Source: Planctomycetaceae bacterium (GTDB lineage Bacteria; Planctomycetota; Planctomycetia; Pirellulales; Pirellulaceae). Taken from it: DNA of 5,329 bases. Both the position numbers and the translations under genes were made by a program. Shown here one piece after another: positions 4,007 through 5,329 of the stretch. The number at the start of each line of letters is the position of its first letter. The stretch's first letter is position 1. The stretch spans positions 1,276-6,604 of the forward strand of contig DNWZ01000507.1 in the NCBI GenBank assembly GCA_003506095.1, written 5' to 3'. Under the pieces are notes generated by a model that was not told the origin of the DNA, did no database searches, and saw only the letters and a list, made by a program, of their open reading frames with translations.

Positions 4007-5329
4007 TCATAGTCCACGGATCGGAGTACCACGCGTGAGGACATTCAGCAAATCTCTAGGAAGTCCACTCATCAATCGAACCTGGTCTAAATCGAGCAAC
4101 GTATGCATGATCGTCGCCAACAGATCATGAATCGTCACGGCGCCGGAGGCAGGTTGGCCACCATCTTTTGTGGATTGACCGATGACTTGCCCTGACTTTA
4201 AGCCTCCACCATAGAGCATCAATGGGGCGAGATTGCCCCAGTGGTCGCGACCCCCTTGATTGTTAATGACAGGAGAGCGGCCCATCTCGCCGCAGCATAC
4301 CAACAAAATCTTGTCGCTAAGTCCGCGCGATTCAACATCGTCGATGAATGCGGCAACGGCATGGTCGAAAGGTGCGCCAACATAACCCATCCCCTCGGTC
4401 ATCGTCGCGTTGTTGACGTCGGCATGCATGTCCCAAACGAAACTCGTGGTAACCGTCACGAATCCACATCCGCGTTCGCACAATCGCCGGGCAAGCAGTA
4501 ATAGCTTTCCAACCGAACTCCCATGGTCTGCGTAGTGTTTATGGTTATTCCATTTCTTATCGATGCGATTAGGATCAAAGTGTTGCTGCGTGTCATAGGC
4601 ATTGATCACACCCGAGGGTTCTTGCCGCAAGTCAAAAGCATCAGCGATGCGATTGGCTAAGGCGTCGAAAGCGAGTTCCTGCAGTGCGGATGCGTTGGAA
4701 ATGAGCGAATTCGCTTCATGCTTGCGTTTCCACCCATCGAGTTCACTTAGCAGCCTTCGCCGGTCGCTTAGTCGGTCGTGCGGCAAATTGAGCTGCATGT
4801 CTTGTTGGAGTCCCGCACCTGCGCCGGGAACGAAAGGCGCGAACACACTGCCAAGGTTACCTGGTGATTCGAAATTGCCGAAGTTAGCAATAGCCGGACC
4901 GGCTTCATCGTTCACTGAACGTGGGAACAACGCCACGTTGGTGGGTATCGCTGTCTGAGTGCGAAGCGGGCCTGCAACGCGTGAATAAAGAGAGCCCAAA
5001 TTGGCATGCAGCGTTTCTTTGCTCATCACCGGTTTGATGTCGTGATTGCCGTCACCTGTTACAAACGATCGGACAATGTTGAAGCGATCAGCACGCCGCG
5101 CGAGTTTCTCAAAAGTGCCTCCAAAAGTAACGCCTGGGATAGTTGTCGCGATCTCGCCCGTGGCACTACGAATGCTTGACGGCGCGTCCATTTTTGGGTC
5201 AAAGGTTTCGAACTGCGATGGACCGCCATGCATAAAAAGAAATATCACCGACTTGTCTCGCAACACTGATTTGCTCAAGTTGGCCAATGCCGATTGCCCG
5301 AGCATGTTTGCCATCGCAAATCCTCCCAA
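4007..5329 (-). CDS. DUF1501 family protein, N-terminus off the right edge
   Basis: The frame is open to the right edge, giving 440 visible residues. DUF1501 belongs to the alkaline-phosphatase/sulfatase-like superfamily. Landmarks, counted from the edge: SVIFLFMHGGPSQFETFDPK (27-46), the first metal-site-like block; GNHDIKP (94-100); FVWDMHAD (297-304); GEMGRSPVIN (347-356); GRDHWGN (360-366), the usual metal-binding block; a GGG turn (374-376); and IHDLLAT (400-406). The first visible residues, GGFAMANMLGQSALA, resemble the hydrophobic part and A-x-A-like end of a signal peptide. Members commonly have a Tat signal (RR-x-F-L) just upstream, so probably 15-25 residues are missing and the protein is likely exported. 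An ATG at 5314 preceded by GGAGGA is possible but would cut the signal segment. In planctomycetes these genes usually follow a DUF1549/DUF1553 cytochrome-like gene, expected beyond the edge. The substrate is unknown. Confidence 0.93.
   Translation of the reverse strand: MGGFAMANMLGQSALANLSKSVLRDKSVIFLFMHGGPSQFETFDPKMDAPSSIRSATGEIATTIPGVTFGGTFEKLARRADRFNIVRSFVTGDGNHDIKPVMSKETLHANLGSLYSRVAGPLRTQTAIPTNVALFPRSVNDEAGPAIANFGNFESPGNLGSVFAPFVPGAGAGLQQDMQLNLPHDRLSDRRRLLSELDGWKRKHEANSLISNASALQELAFDALANRIADAFDLRQEPSGVINAYDTQQHFDPNRIDKKWNNHKHYADHGSSVGKLLLLARRLCERGCGFVTVTTSFVWDMHADVNNATMTEGMGYVGAPFDHAVAAFIDDVESRGLSDKILLVCCGEMGRSPVINNQGGRDHWGNLAPLMLYGGGLKSGQVIGQSTKDGGQPASGAVTIHDLLATIMHTLLDLDQVRLMSGLPRDLLNVLTRGTPIRGL

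Noticed and set aside
4241..4958. Plus-strand frames opposite DUF1501
   Set aside because: The DUF1501 protein is unmistakable on the minus strand.
1..5329. CRISPR array or complete insertion sequence
   Set aside because: No regularly spaced repeats, no transposase and no terminal inverted repeats with target duplications were seen.

Overview
The window most likely comes from a planctomycete, probably near Pirellulaceae/Rhodopirellula. The main reasons are a DUF1501 protein at the right edge, a family greatly expanded in that phylum, and moderate GC with long gene-poor stretches. This placement is inference; there is no rRNA or other marker gene. All genes I can support lie on the minus strand, so the window reads biologically from right to left.

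Right part (about 4007-5329): a DUF1501 protein (alkaline-phosphatase/sulfatase-like fold), complete at its C-terminus and running off the right edge at its N-terminus. Downstream lies about 770 bases with no convincing gene (3236-4006). It holds an imperfect direct repeat, an AT-rich patch and one possible 53-residue ORF.

Middle (about 1882-3235): a two-gene cassette of an HNH endonuclease (2135-2605) followed 28 bases later by a 74-residue protein with one four-cysteine zinc ribbon (1882-2106). Upstream of it are a strong 11-bp hairpin (2647-2674) and a fragment shaped like the 3' end of a tRNA gene (2740-2764), inside what looks like decayed or non-coding sequence. The pair could be a small acquired nuclease module, but that is inference.

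A gene-poor stretch (about 1251-1881) separates this from the left operon. It holds an ORF broken by one in-frame stop. Two inverted repeats sit directly upstream of the left operon.

Left part (1-1240): an operon of a DUF1257 (Ycf35-like) protein, a DUF2997 protein and a Ycf46-like AAA ATPase whose C-terminal half runs off the left edge. The first two genes overlap by four bases (TTGA), with a TTG start behind a strong Shine-Dalgarno sequence. A terminator-like hairpin with a T-rich tail lies across the stop codon of the second gene, before the ATPase, and could attenuate it. The trio recurs in cyanobacteria, plastids (Ycf35/Ycf46) and other bacteria as I recall; its biochemical function is not established to my knowledge.
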